Shown here in pieces: positions 8,956 to 18,244 of a stretch of DNA of 61,833 nucleotides. Origin of the DNA: Bordetella parapertussis (GTDB taxonomy: Bacteria; Pseudomonadota; Gammaproteobacteria; Burkholderiales; SG8-41). Location of the stretch: positions 1 through 61,833 of the forward strand of contig CAMBCF010000009.1 of assembly GCA_945864585.1 (NCBI GenBank). Reading direction: 5' to 3'. Position numbers and translations under genes: made by a program. How positions within the stretch are numbered: position 1 is the first letter of the stretch; every line of letters starts with the position of its first letter. The notes below the pieces were generated by a model that made no database searches, was not told where the DNA came from, and saw nothing but the letters and a program-made list of their open reading frames with translations.

Positions 8956-9486
8956 GGCTGTAAGTTGGTTTGGTGTGTTGTGCGATTGAAAAGCGATCCG
9001 GGCGCTCGCGCAGGTGTGGACATTGAATCCCCCTGAGAGCCGCCGAGCAGCGCAGCGAAAACTGGAGGGGTCGGCGAGGACTGTCTGAGTGCTCGCGCCC
9101 TTTGCGAGCGCGAGTTCCGCAGCCGCCAGTTTTCGCGAGCAGCGCACGCAAGGGCACACTTGAAGCGGAGCAGAAGCCCGAAGGGCCGGCGAACCGGGGG
9201 CGGCGTTTTCTTTGGTTACTTTCTTTTGGCCGTACAAAAGAAAGTGACCAGCCGCCGGGCTGCCCCCGGCGAACTTGAAGTGATGTTTACGCGGCTACGG
9301 TCAAACCATTTCGTGCAACAGGGATTGCGCCCTATTGCGCCTTACGCGCGTTGTCAGGTTGCATAGCGCTGCCCGTACTCCGCAACTCCTGATTTTGATA
9401 TGGCATTTGCAGCCCGGATAAAACGAAGTGTAATCCCGGTTCGCACTCCCCGGAATACGCTGCGCTCCTTCCGGGCTACAGACTCA
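8956..9486. repeat. Non-coding gap made of dispersed palindromic repeats
   Basis: No convincing gene lies here. About 9030-9290 matches a repeat block frequent between genes in Burkholderiales-like genomes. It contains the hairpin ggttactttctttt / aaaagaaagtgacc around 9212-9252 and the third, diverged copy of the acttgaagcggagca unit (9149-9167). A 68-codon reading frame at 9160-9366 runs through it, with its FFGYFLLAVQKKVT segment encoded by the hairpin; such frames are by-products of the repeat. At 9411-9481 a second element, with cccgg arms (agcccggat ... ttccgggct), forms a BIME-like palindrome that ends just inside the downstream gene. Confidence 0.7.
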
Positions 9487-10482
9487 TCAAATCAGCTTCA
9501 CCAACTGCTTGCCAAAATTTTTCCCCTTCAGCAAGCCGATAAACGCCTTGGGCGCGTTGTCCAGTCCACCCGCAATACTTTCGCGATACTTGAGTTTGCC
9601 CTCATGCACCAGTTCGCTGAGTTCCTTCAGCGCCGGGCGCCACAAGTCCATGTGATCGGAGCAGATGAAGCCGCGCAACTGGATGCGATTGACCAGAAAA
9701 CTGCGAAAGTTGTGCACGCTCAGCGCTGTGGGATCGTTGTAGCCGGAGATTTGTCCGCACAGCGCGATGCGCGAGAATGCATTCACGTGGCCGAGCACGG
9801 CGTTGAGTATCGGGCCACCGACGTTGTCGAAATAAACGTCGATGCCTTTGGGGCATGCGCCTGCCAGCGCCGCATCGAGGTTGCCGGCCTTGTAGTCAAT
9901 GCAGGCATCAAAGCCCAGTTCGTTCACCACGTAATCGCATTTGGCGCGTCCGCCCGCAATACCCACCGCGCGGCAGCCTTTGAACTTCGCCAACTGGCCC
10001 ACGGCGCTGCCCACCGCGCCGCTGGCGGCTGACACCACTACCGTTTCGCCCGCCTTGGGTTTGCCGTGTTCGTTAAGACCGATCCACGCGGTAACGCCGG
10101 GCATGCCCACCGCACCGAGATACGCCGGCAGCGGTACGTAATTCGGATCCAGCTTGCGCACCCCGCCGCCGTTGGAAACGCCGTATTCCTGCCAGCCGCT
10201 GCGCGTTTCGACGAAATCGCCGGCCTTGAATTTTTCATGGCGCGATTCGATCACCTCGCCCACCGCAGTGCCGACCATGACGCCGCCGACTTCGGCTTTG
10301 GCGGCGTAGGATTTGGCGTCATCCATGCGTCCGCGCATGTAAGGGTCAAGCGAGAGGTAATGCGCGCGCACGACGAATTCGCCTTCGCCCGCTTGTGGGA
10401 TATCGGATTCGACAATACGAAAGTGGCTCTCTTCGACAGCACCCTGCGGGCGTGCGGCGAGTAAAACTTGTTTGTTTTTCAT
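9487..10482 (-). CDS. NADP-dependent medium-chain oxidoreductase (CurA/leukotriene B4 dehydrogenase family)
   Basis: The 331-residue enzyme of the MDR superfamily reduces the C=C bond of alpha,beta-unsaturated carbonyls with NADPH. Visible hallmarks are the N-terminal LSLDPYMRGRM, the Rossmann motif VVSAASGAVGSAVGQLAK, the segment YFDNVGG, and the C-terminal GKNFGKQLVKL. No zinc ligands are present, as expected for this branch. The start at 10482 (MKNKQVLL) is preferred over the upstream in-frame start, which runs into a palindromic repeat. It stands alone on the minus strand between two repeat regions. Confidence 0.9.
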   Translation of the reverse strand: MKNKQVLLAARPQGAVEESHFRIVESDIPQAGEGEFVVRAHYLSLDPYMRGRMDDAKSYAAKAEVGGVMVGTAVGEVIESRHEKFKAGDFVETRSGWQEYGVSNGGGVRKLDPNYVPLPAYLGAVGMPGVTAWIGLNEHGKPKAGETVVVSAASGAVGSAVGQLAKFKGCRAVGIAGGRAKCDYVVNELGFDACIDYKAGNLDAALAGACPKGIDVYFDNVGGPILNAVLGHVNAFSRIALCGQISGYNDPTALSVHNFRSFLVNRIQLRGFICSDHMDLWRPALKELSELVHEGKLKYRESIAGGLDNAPKAFIGLLKGKNFGKQLVKLI

Positions 10483-10499
10483 GTGGCGCTCCGGTTGTT

Positions 10500-10640
10500 T
10501 ATGGCGGCATTGTAACGGGCACAGCGCTGTGTAGCGTGCGCTGTGCGCGCGATAAACGGCAGGTTCGTGCGCACAGCGCACGCTGCACCATGCCGTCATT
10601 CCGGCCTGCGCCGGAACGACATACCCAGCGGTGCACGCGC
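10500..10640. repeat. Inverted repeat, gtgcgctgtgcgc type
   Basis: The arms gtagcgtgcgctgtgcgc (about 10532-10550) and gcgcacagcgcacgctgcac (about 10569-10590) form a strong palindrome between the reductase and the VIT/vWA gene. It is a dispersed-repeat type and may also terminate transcription. Confidence 0.6.
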
Positions 10641-10651
10641 AGCGGCGCAGC

Positions 10652-13603
10652 CTACTTCACCTCAAATTCGCCCACCAACACCACTTCACTTCGGCCCTTC
10701 AGGCGCAGCGTCACCGTCTGCTCCTGCTGTTCACGCGTGCCGAAGCGCGTGGTCAATTTCAATTGCAGCGTGGTCGCACCGGCAACGATCTGCTGGTTGT
10801 GACCGAAGAAGTTGGCTTCGACTTTGTATTTGCCGGGCTTGGCCTGCTTCAGTGAAAACGTTTCCGGGCCGTAGCCGCCGGTGTAATCCTGCGACATGCG
10901 TCCACCCTGATAGCTGATGCGATTGCCGTAGTAGGCCTTTTCGCCATTGGGATCCGTCACCCACAGATCGATGTCGGTATTGTCGGCGTCCCACGACATC
11001 GCCACGCGCAGATCGAGCGGCAGATTGCGCAACAGGCGCGGATCCACGCGGCTCTTATCCAGCGCGCTATCGGTGGTGGCGATGATGGCATTCAATTCAT
11101 CCAGCGCGGTGAGTTCAATTTCCGGAAAGCGGCCGTGCCACGGGCGTATCACCACTTGATTCAGGTTATCAAGCACTTTTTGCCACTGTTTGTCCGCAGC
11201 ATAGGCCAGACCGAGATCGCGGTACGATTGCGGCTCATTGGGCGCGAGTTCGAGCACGCGCGTGAGCACCGGTAGCGCGAGCGCGGCCTGTCCGGCCTGC
11301 AGCAGACGGTAGCCGAGTATGCGCAGGATGTGCCGGTTCTCCAGTTCCATCTCGGCGAGATTGCTCAGCACACGCACGCCGAGCGCGCTCAACCCCTGGT
11401 CGAAAAACGCGTCCGCCGCATCCAGAAAAAACGCCGTGCTGTTGACGTAAGCGGGGCGTTCTTCCAGATAGACGCGATACAGATCGTTGCTGGCGGCATC
11501 ACGAAAACGCGCGAAGTACGGCGCATCGGGCGCCGCGCGCTTCAGTTGTATGGCGATGGACGGCGACGCGCCGGCAACCGCATCGACGGACTTCGCGGCA
11601 GCGCGTCCAGCCATCATCGGCGGCGCGGGGGCAGGGGTGGCCGGCCGGGATGGCGCTACACTGCGCTGCTGCGCAATGTCGGCGCGGTTCGATGACTCGC
11701 GTTCCCGGCTGTCTCGCAGCGCGCCGCTTTCCTGACGCAGTTGTGCGCCGGGCCTGGGTTTGAGCTCTGGTTTCGGGCGCTCGTTCTTGGGAAAATCCTT
11801 TTCCCACCAGGCGATTTTTTCCTTGAACATCTGCACCACGCGATCCAGTTGGCGCGTGCGCTCGTCGCCGGCGCGCAGCTGCTGATTGCGGCGCAGGCGT
11901 TCGTACTCGGCACGCAATTCCGGCGGCGGAACAATCTCGTTGCGCACGTAATCTTCTATCCGATCCAGCACTATCAACGACGTCTCGCGCGAAGTCAGAT
12001 TAAATTCCAACCCCAGGCGGCGGATTTCGGCTCGGTTCACGCGATACTCGCCGTCGAGTTCGGCCACGCGTAAGTGCGCCCATGCGGCGGCGGCGAGGGT
12101 GTCGGAATTTTGTGCTGCATGTAGCGGGATGGTGATGGTGTGTGCTGCGGCGCGCGACGCGGGATACGCAACCACCACCTGCAGCACGCCGCTTTCCCCC
12201 TGCAGTTGTCCGGCCACCAGCCAGCGCCCGTCGGCAGCCACCCGCGATGCCGCGGTGAGCAGGGTCACGCCATCGCCGTGCAGATTGACAATGCGCGCCT
12301 GCGCATGCAGCAGACTGCGCGCAGCTTGCACGGCGGTTTGGGACTGCAAGTCGAGAAACTTTCCGCCACTGGCTTCGGCAAGCCGCCTTAGACGCGCAGG
12401 GTCGGCTGATGCGGCCGCGCTCACCGTGTACAGCGGCACGGCAAGCTTCGCGAACGCACGTTCGCCGAAGTTATCAAGGCCATCGCTGAATAAAAGGTAT
12501 TCACCCACATCCGCTTCGGCAGCAAAGGCGCCCAGATGGGTGGCACCATCGTAGGGTGTGGCTTCCAGCGTGCGGCGTAGCGCACGCCAGTCGCCGTTGC
12601 TGACGCGAAAACGCTCCACCGGCTCCGCCGCATCGCGCACGCGCGTCAGCCGAACTTCACCGTTGCCGCCGTTACCCAGGCGCTTGAAGTAGGCATCGAG
12701 CAGCGCAAACTCGCGCACAGAGTCGCGCGCGGCGCCCGAACCGGACGCATCCCACACCAGGCCCACGACAGCGGGCACAGCGCGCGGCGCTTCTGCTGTC
12801 GAACGCGCCGGTACTTCCGCCACGAAATAGGTTTTGCCGTTCACCGTCTGCGTGCGCACTTCGGGGCGGGTGGACGCGGGCAATTGCACATCCAGCATGC
12901 CGCGCGCAATGTAGTCTTTGCGCGAAATTTCAGCCTCGTAATCGACACCGCGCGCGCGAAACGCCAAACCCTCGGGCTTGGCATTGAGCCGCGGTGCTTG
13001 CTGCGGCGCGCGCACGGTGACACGCAATGAAAAGCCGGAGAGCTGTCGCGCGTAATCCAGCGGCACGCGATAACGCCGCAGCGCGCCGCTGACGGGCAGG
13101 GTTTCCGCGTAGCGTATCAACACCCGGCGCGTGCCCTGCGCGGGCAGCGGGTAGACGCGCAGCTTGTAATTATTGCCGAGCGTGGTTTGCAGCAGCGCGG
13201 GATCGATGCGCGTGCGTATCACGTCCTCAAACACCTGCTGGCCCTTGGCTTTTTCAACCGGCACCGCCTCGCGCAATTGGCCGTCAATATCCAGCGCGAA
13301 GCCCACCACCTGCTGGCCGTCGAACAGCGGGAATTGCAGCTCGCCTTCGAGGATGCGGCGGTTGGGATTGAAGAAGGTCATTTCCACCGTGGTCAGCGCG
13401 CGGCTGCCGCTGATTTCGGATTCGATGCGCACCGCCTGCAATTCGACCGGCGTTTCCGCTCCTTGCGCAACGCTCAAAACCGGCGGCCGCAACAGCGGGC
13501 GCACATCCTGCGCGTTGCCGGTTTGCGTGTAGCCGAGCGCACATCCGGCGACCGTAAGTGAGGCCAGCGTGCTGGCGTCGATCAGAAAATTTCTGCGATT
13601 CAT
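10652..13603 (-). CDS. VIT / vWA / TPR / DUF2135 cell-envelope protein
   Basis: The 983-residue protein starts with an Arg-Arg signal (MNRRNFL) and a lipobox-like LTVAGC, so it is probably an exported lipoprotein. A VIT domain follows (about residues 50-190; ALTTVEMTFFNPN, GELQFPL, AKGQQVFEDV). Next is a von Willebrand A domain with the metal-site motif DASGSG and FSDGLDNFG, then a long basic/Pro linker (about 590-690), a TPR-like helical stretch (LELAPNEPQSYRDLGLAYA) and a C-terminal DUF2135 beta-domain (DADNTDIDLWVTDPNGEKAYYG). The family function is not established; vWA and VIT suggest metal-dependent binding of another protein. It is monocistronic. An AT-rich motif in its own orientation lies about 95 bases upstream. 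Confidence 0.87.
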   Translation of the reverse strand: MNRRNFLIDASTLASLTVAGCALGYTQTGNAQDVRPLLRPPVLSVAQGAETPVELQAVRIESEISGSRALTTVEMTFFNPNRRILEGELQFPLFDGQQVVGFALDIDGQLREAVPVEKAKGQQVFEDVIRTRIDPALLQTTLGNNYKLRVYPLPAQGTRRVLIRYAETLPVSGALRRYRVPLDYARQLSGFSLRVTVRAPQQAPRLNAKPEGLAFRARGVDYEAEISRKDYIARGMLDVQLPASTRPEVRTQTVNGKTYFVAEVPARSTAEAPRAVPAVVGLVWDASGSGAARDSVREFALLDAYFKRLGNGGNGEVRLTRVRDAAEPVERFRVSNGDWRALRRTLEATPYDGATHLGAFAAEADVGEYLLFSDGLDNFGERAFAKLAVPLYTVSAAASADPARLRRLAEASGGKFLDLQSQTAVQAARSLLHAQARIVNLHGDGVTLLTAASRVAADGRWLVAGQLQGESGVLQVVVAYPASRAAAHTITIPLHAAQNSDTLAAAAWAHLRVAELDGEYRVNRAEIRRLGLEFNLTSRETSLIVLDRIEDYVRNEIVPPPELRAEYERLRRNQQLRAGDERTRQLDRVVQMFKEKIAWWEKDFPKNERPKPELKPRPGAQLRQESGALRDSRERESSNRADIAQQRSVAPSRPATPAPAPPMMAGRAAAKSVDAVAGASPSIAIQLKRAAPDAPYFARFRDAASNDLYRVYLEERPAYVNSTAFFLDAADAFFDQGLSALGVRVLSNLAEMELENRHILRILGYRLLQAGQAALALPVLTRVLELAPNEPQSYRDLGLAYAADKQWQKVLDNLNQVVIRPWHGRFPEIELTALDELNAIIATTDSALDKSRVDPRLLRNLPLDLRVAMSWDADNTDIDLWVTDPNGEKAYYGNRISYQGGRMSQDYTGGYGPETFSLKQAKPGKYKVEANFFGHNQQIVAGATTLQLKLTTRFGTREQQEQTVTLRLKGRSEVVLVGEFEVK

Positions 13604-13698
13604 GGTTGTCTCCGGACGGTGCTGCGCGGTGAGCAGCTGGGTTCACAGGTTAACGCGGCGGGCCGCGGAATGGGGTTAAACAGATGTAGCGTCATGTT

Positions 13699-13721
13699 GT
13701 AAGCAATTGTTTTTATTGATA
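13699..13721 (-). promoter_or_regulatory. AT-rich recurrent motif, copy 3
   Basis: The minus strand reads ATCAATAAAAACAATTGCTTA. It is nearly identical to the copy at 25211-25237 (ATCAATAAAAACAAATGCTTA). It lies between the VIT/vWA gene and the divergent NHL gene, about 95 bases upstream of the former. Confidence 0.4.
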
Positions 13722-13813
13722 TTTTTATATGCTGGGCCATCGTGCTTGCAAGTGTCCGTGTCGCGCACCATGATGCTGAAAATTACAATGCGAAGCATTT
13801 ACAGGGAGATCAC

Positions 13814-14929
13814 ATGAAGCACGGCAAATTTATAATCGGCATGGCCACGCTGGCAACCGCCGCCATCGTCACCGTCATCGGTTGCGCGCAACAGACGATG
13901 CAAGCAGGTGGCGCGGCTAGCGTGCCGCAGTATCAGGTGGAGCCGTTCTGGCCCAAGCCGTTAAAGGACAACTGGATTTGGGGGCAGGTATCGAGCGTGG
14001 CGGTGGATGCGCGCGATCACGTGTGGGTACTGCACCGTCCCGCCACGCTGCTTGCCGATGACAAGCTGGCGCAACAAAAGCCGCCGACGGCGACCTGCTG
14101 TGCAGCGGCGCCACCGGTGATGGAATTTGACCGGGATGGCAATTTTGTTCAGGGATGGGGCGGGCCGGGCGAGGGTTACGACTGGCCGAAAAACGAGCAC
14201 GGCCTTCATGTCGACTGGCAGGGCAACGTGTGGATTGCCGGCAACGATCCCGCCGATCACCACATTCTGAAGTTCACGCGCGAGGGCAAATTTCTGTTGC
14301 AAATCGGCAAGCCGGGCAAATCCGAAGGCAGCAACAGCCGCACGCAGTTGGGCCGTCCGGGGGCGGTGGTAACCGACGCCGCGGCGAATGAGGTTATCGT
14401 CGGCGATGGCTACGGCAATCACCGCGTGATTGTGTTTGACGCCACCAGCGGCGCCTACAAGCGTCACTGGGGCGCGTATGGCGCGGTGCCCGATGACGCG
14501 AAGCAGCCGCCGTACAATCCGAACGCGGCGCCGCCCAAACAATTTGGCAATCCGCATTGCGTACGCCAGACCAACGACAAGCAAATTTACGTCTGCGACC
14601 GTCCGCATCAGCGGCTGCAGGTATTCCGCGCCAACGGCACGTTCGTGCGCGAGTTTCTGCTGCCGTCACAGTCGTTGTCCGGCCCGGTGGCCGACACTGT
14701 GGCCTCGGTGGATGCGCAACAGCGCTTTTTGTTTGTTGCTGATGGCGGCAATTCGCAGGTCAACATTTTGACGCGCGACGATGGCAAGGTTGTCGGCAGC
14801 TTCGGCCGTCCCGGACGCATGGCCGGCGAGTTTCGCAGCCTGCACAATATAGCGATTGATTCGAAAGGCAATATTTTTACCGCGGAAGCAGGTTTTGGCC
14901 GGCGGGTGCAGAAATTTAAACTGCAGTAG
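13814..14929 (+). CDS. NHL-repeat lipoprotein (six-bladed propeller)
   Basis: The start at 13814 follows ACAGGGAGA at good spacing and gives a lipoprotein signal with lipobox TVIGC; the longer frame from 13742 does not. The mature part is a six-bladed propeller with NHL-type repeats (for example NEHGLHVDWQGNVWIAG, HRVIVFDATSGAYKRHWG, HNIAIDSKGNIFTAEAG). Relatives include peptidyl-alpha-hydroxyglycine lyases, but most bacterial members are uncharacterised binding or enzyme proteins. A separate NHL protein without the lipobox lies at 49887-50906. It is convergent with the LytTR regulator gene, with only six bases between the stops. Confidence 0.85.
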   Translation: MKHGKFIIGMATLATAAIVTVIGCAQQTMQAGGAASVPQYQVEPFWPKPLKDNWIWGQVSSVAVDARDHVWVLHRPATLLADDKLAQQKPPTATCCAAAPPVMEFDRDGNFVQGWGGPGEGYDWPKNEHGLHVDWQGNVWIAGNDPADHHILKFTREGKFLLQIGKPGKSEGSNSRTQLGRPGAVVTDAAANEVIVGDGYGNHRVIVFDATSGAYKRHWGAYGAVPDDAKQPPYNPNAAPPKQFGNPHCVRQTNDKQIYVCDRPHQRLQVFRANGTFVREFLLPSQSLSGPVADTVASVDAQQRFLFVADGGNSQVNILTRDDGKVVGSFGRPGRMAGEFRSLHNIAIDSKGNIFTAEAGFGRRVQKFKLQ

Positions 14930-14935
14930 CGCTTT

Positions 14936-15700
14936 TTATTGCTGATTTGAAATATCCCGCACGATGTGCTGCTGGCGGCGGCTGACCGCGACGCGCTCGT
15001 CACTGCCGTTGAGCAACACCTCCCAATGCGCGTCGCCGGCTTCGCCTACGCTACGCTCAAAGCCGCGTATCGCGGCGCGCGCGATGAGAAAACTGCGATG
15101 CACGCGCACGAATTTTTCGCCGAATTCTTCTTCCAGCCGGGTGAGCGATTCATCCAGCAGAAACTCGCGTTCACGCGTGCGCGCGGTCACATATTTCAAT
15201 TCGGCGCGCAAATACAGAATTTCCTCAACCGGAATCAGATGCACTTTGCCGCGCTCGCTCGCCGATAGCGCGCTGCGTGGCGTGCGCCGCAGCTCGGCCA
15301 GGGTTTGCGTTTTGACGGCATGCGAGGTGCGCGCCTGCGCCAGCGCCTGCGCCAGCCGCGCCGCGCGTATGGGCTTCAACAGATAGTCAATGGCATGCAC
15401 CTCGAACGCTTTTAACGCATAAGCGTCATACGCCGTGGCGAAAATAATCGCCGGCGGCTGCTCGAGTTTGCTCAGGTGCTGCGCGGTTTCGATGCCGTCC
15501 ATGCCGGGCATGCGCACATCGAGCAGCACCACGTCGCAGGGCCGCTCTGAAATCAGTTCGATTGCCGCGGCGCCCCCGGCGGCTTCACCCACGATTTCCA
15601 GCGCTTGTTGTTGCGCGCAGTCGGCGAGCAGATCGCGCAAGCGGCTGCGTGCCGGAGCTTCATCATCAACAATCGCGATACGCAAAGGCAGGGAAGTCAT
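14936..15700 (-). CDS. LytTR-family response regulator (AlgR-like)
   Basis: A receiver domain (residues about 6-120) has the acidic pocket VDDE, the phospho-acceptor Asp in VVLLDVRMPGMDG, the Thr in FATAYDAYALKAF and the Lys in YLLKPI. It is joined to a C-terminal LytTR DNA-binding domain (about 145-250; HLIPVEEILYLRAELKYV, FVRVHRSFLI). LytTR proteins bind imperfect direct repeats and activate transcription. The kinase gene begins upstream, 12 bases away, so the two form an operon. In Pseudomonas and many betaproteobacteria the equivalent pair sits directly before hemC; here about 9.3 kb has been placed between them. Confidence 0.93.
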   Translation of the reverse strand: MTSLPLRIAIVDDEAPARSRLRDLLADCAQQQALEIVGEAAGGAAAIELISERPCDVVLLDVRMPGMDGIETAQHLSKLEQPPAIIFATAYDAYALKAFEVHAIDYLLKPIRAARLAQALAQARTSHAVKTQTLAELRRTPRSALSASERGKVHLIPVEEILYLRAELKYVTARTREREFLLDESLTRLEEEFGEKFVRVHRSFLIARAAIRGFERSVGEAGDAHWEVLLNGSDERVAVSRRQQHIVRDISNQQ

Positions 15701-15712
15701 GCGCGCCTCAGA

Positions 15713-16771
15713 TCACTTTTCGCTGCGGTAAGGGATAACGATATGCACCTCATACGCGTCATCCGTGACGCGCGAGGTGAGGCTGGCTTCGGCATCATAA
15801 TGCAACTGCAGCCGCTCGCGGATATTGCCCAACGCCATATTATTGCCGGCGTGATGATCGCTTGCAGGCGCATAGGGGTTGCGCAATACGGCATGCACCG
15901 CGCCGCGGCTGGCGTAAACATGAATGCTCACTACGCCGGGCTCGGTGCGCGGTTCTATGCCGTGATAGACGGCGTTCTCCAGCAGCGGTTGCAACACCAG
16001 CGGCGGAATCAACGCGTCGGCCGGCATGTCGTCGATATGCCATTCCACCTGCAGGCGCTCGCCCAGCCGCAATTGCTCCAGACTCAGATACTGCCGGCAC
16101 AACTCGATCTCGCGCGCGAGCGGCGTCAGCTCGCGATTGTCCGCCATCAGCACACGGAATAAATCCGCCATGTCTTCGAGCGCGGTTTCGGCGCGTTTGG
16201 GATCCTGCCGGATCAGCGACAGCACGGCGTTGATGCTGTTGAACAAAAAATGCGGGCGGATGCGCGCCTGCAACGCCTGCAGGCGCGCTTCGGACAGCGC
16301 GGGCGACAACGCCCGCCCCCGCAGATCGAAGTAACACAGCAGCATGGCGGCCACCAGCCCCACCAGCAGCCAGTAACGTTCGATACCCGACAAATCCATC
16401 GGCACAACCTGGCGCGTGGCGGCGTACAGCACCGTGGTCAATACCAGCACCAGCACCATCACCGCCGCTGCGCCCGCGGCATACGGCAAGCGCGCCAGCA
16501 CGCCGTTGAGAATGTACAACACCACCAGCGTCAGTATCAACAGGGGTTCCACCACTGCCGCGACTTCCGTCAACTGCGCGCCCAGCGCCGCCAGCGCTGG
16601 GCTTTTAACGATCACCACCAGCAGTGCGACTACGTTCACGCTCAGCACTATGCGCAGCAGTATCCCCAGATTGCGAAATTTCGGCAGCGCGCTGCCATAG
16701 GCATTCTGCGGCGCGCCGCTCCCGGCGTGCCCGGCGTGAGCACGCGTGTTTTGATTTATACTCCGCGACAT
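15713..16771 (-). CDS. LytS/AlgZ-type sensor histidine kinase
   Basis: The 352-residue membrane kinase has four hydrophobic segments in the first 160 residues and then the His_kinase domain with the phospho-acceptor region [18 protein letters not shown]. The ATP-binding part includes [19 protein letters not shown] (N box) and [14 protein letters not shown]. It belongs to the short kinases with no large periplasmic sensor. It is cotranscribed with the LytTR regulator and divergent from argH, with a 39-base gap, which is the classical AlgZR arrangement. Confidence 0.93.
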   Translation of the reverse strand: MSRSINQNTRAHAGHAGSGAPQNAYGSALPKFRNLGILLRIVLSVNVVALLVVIVKSPALAALGAQLTEVAAVVEPLLILTLVVLYILNGVLARLPYAAGAAAVMVLVLVLTTVLYAATRQVVPMDLSGIERYWLLVGLVAAMLLCYFDLRGRALSPALSEARLQALQARIRPHFLFNSINAVLSLIRQDPKRAETALEDMADLFRVLMADNRELTPLAREIELCRQYLSLEQLRLGERLQVEWHIDDMPADALIPPLVLQPLLENAVYHGIEPRTEPGVVSIHVYASRGAVHAVLRNPYAPASDHHAGNNMALGNIRERLQLHYDAEASLTSRVTDDAYEVHIVIPYRSEK

Positions 16772-16810
16772 GGCCGCATCATATTATCAGCATTCAGAAT
16801 TCCGGCACTC

Positions 16811-18220
16811 ATGACCGCGCACAGTAACCTTCCGCCCTCCGCTCCCGGCAGCAAACCCTGGTCGGGACGCTTTAATGAGCCGGTTTCCGATCGGGTCAAA
16901 CGCTTTACCGCGTCGGTAGGCTTTGATCAACGGCTCGCGGAATTCGACATCGACGGCTCGCTGGCGCACGCGCGCATGCTGCACGCGGTGGCCATTATCA
17001 GCGCCGATGATCTGGCGGCGATTGAGCGTGGCCTGAACCAGATACGCGCTGAAATCCGCGCCGGTGCCTTCGTCTGGTCGCTGGATCTCGAAGACGTGCA
17101 TCGGAATATTGAACACCGCCTCACCGCTCTGGTAGGCGAGGCCGGCAAGCGCCTGCACACTGCGCGTTCACGCAACGATCAGGTGGCCACCGACATCCGG
17201 CTCTGCGTGCGCGCCGCCATTGATCACATCCTTGACCAAATCCGCGCGCTGCAAACCGCGCTGGTCGATCTGGCCGACCAGCACACCGATAGCGTGATGC
17301 CGGGCTTTACGCACCTGCAGGTGGCGCAGCCGGTTTCACTCGGCCACCATCTGCTGGCGTATTACGAAATGCTCGCGCGCGATGCGGCCCGTTACGCCGA
17401 TTGCCGCAAGCGCGTGAACCGGCTGCCGCTGGGCGCCGCCGCGCTGGCGGGCACTTCATATCCGATAGACCGGCAGATGGTGGCGAAAGCACTGGAATTC
17501 GACGGCGTGTGCGAGAACTCGCTCGACGCGGTGTCCGACCGCGATTTCGCGATTGAATTCTGCGCCTGCGCTGCGCTGACCATGACACATCTGTCGCGCT
17601 TTTGCGAAGAACTGATTTTGTGGATGAACCCGCGTTTCGGCTTTATCGATATTGCAGATCGTTTTTGCACCGGTTCTTCGATCATGCCGCAAAAGAAAAA
17701 TCCCGACGTGGCGGAACTGATTCGCGGCAAAACCGGGCGCGTGAATGGCCACCTGGTGGCGCTGCTCACCCTGATGAAAGGCCAGCCGCTGGCCTACAAC
17801 AAGGATAACCAGGAAGACAAGGAACCGCTGTTCGACACCATCGACACCGTGAGCGCCAGTCTCGCGGTATTCACCGACATGGTTCCCGGTATCAGCGTCA
17901 ATAAAGATGCCCTGCGCGCTGCGGCAGCGCAGGGTTTCGCCACCGCCACCGATCTGGCGGACTATCTGGTGCGCAAAGGCACGCCGTTTCGCGAAGCGCA
18001 TGAAGCGGTCGCGCAGGCCGTGCGCTTTTGCGAAACACGCCGCTGTGATCTGGCCGATTTGAATGTGCAGGAATTGCAGCAGTTTTCAAGTTTGATTGGC
18101 GAGGATGTTTACGCCTCGCTCACGCTCGACGGCGCGCTCTCCGCGCGCTCACATATCGGCGGCACCGCGCCGGCGCGAGTCAAGTCGGCGATTGCGAAGG
18201 CGCGGAAGGCGCTCAAATAA
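16811..18220 (+). CDS. argH: Argininosuccinate lyase
   Basis: ArgH cleaves argininosuccinate to arginine and fumarate in the last step of arginine synthesis. The 469-residue product carries the superfamily signature [12 protein letters not shown] (catalytic Ser on the mobile loop), [15 protein letters not shown], and the stretch [18 protein letters not shown]. The start at 16811 (MTAHSN...KPWSGRF) is the family start. A longer open frame beginning at 16250 reads through the divergent kinase gene and is not coding. The gene is monocistronic. Confidence 0.96.
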   Translation: MTAHSNLPPSAPGSKPWSGRFNEPVSDRVKRFTASVGFDQRLAEFDIDGSLAHARMLHAVAIISADDLAAIERGLNQIRAEIRAGAFVWSLDLEDVHRNIEHRLTALVGEAGKRLHTARSRNDQVATDIRLCVRAAIDHILDQIRALQTALVDLADQHTDSVMPGFTHLQVAQPVSLGHHLLAYYEMLARDAARYADCRKRVNRLPLGAAALAGTSYPIDRQMVAKALEFDGVCENSLDAVSDRDFAIEFCACAALTMTHLSRFCEELILWMNPRFGFIDIADRFCTGSSIMPQKKNPDVAELIRGKTGRVNGHLVALLTLMKGQPLAYNKDNQEDKEPLFDTIDTVSASLAVFTDMVPGISVNKDALRAAAAQGFATATDLADYLVRKGTPFREAHEAVAQAVRFCETRRCDLADLNVQELQQFSSLIGEDVYASLTLDGALSARSHIGGTAPARVKSAIAKARKALK

Positions 18221-18244
18221 GATTAGGCGCTGATGCGCCTTGAT

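Noticed and set aside
8017-9237. 406-codon minus-strand frame
   Set aside because: Shadow of the PQQ dehydrogenase gene that also runs into repeat DNA.
9160-9366. 68-codon ORF with FFGYFLLAVQKKVT
   Set aside because: Encoded by a known type of dispersed palindromic repeat; not a selected protein.
16250-16810. Long in-frame upstream extension of argH
   Set aside because: It runs antisense through the AlgZ-type kinase gene, and family similarity starts only at the Met at 16811.
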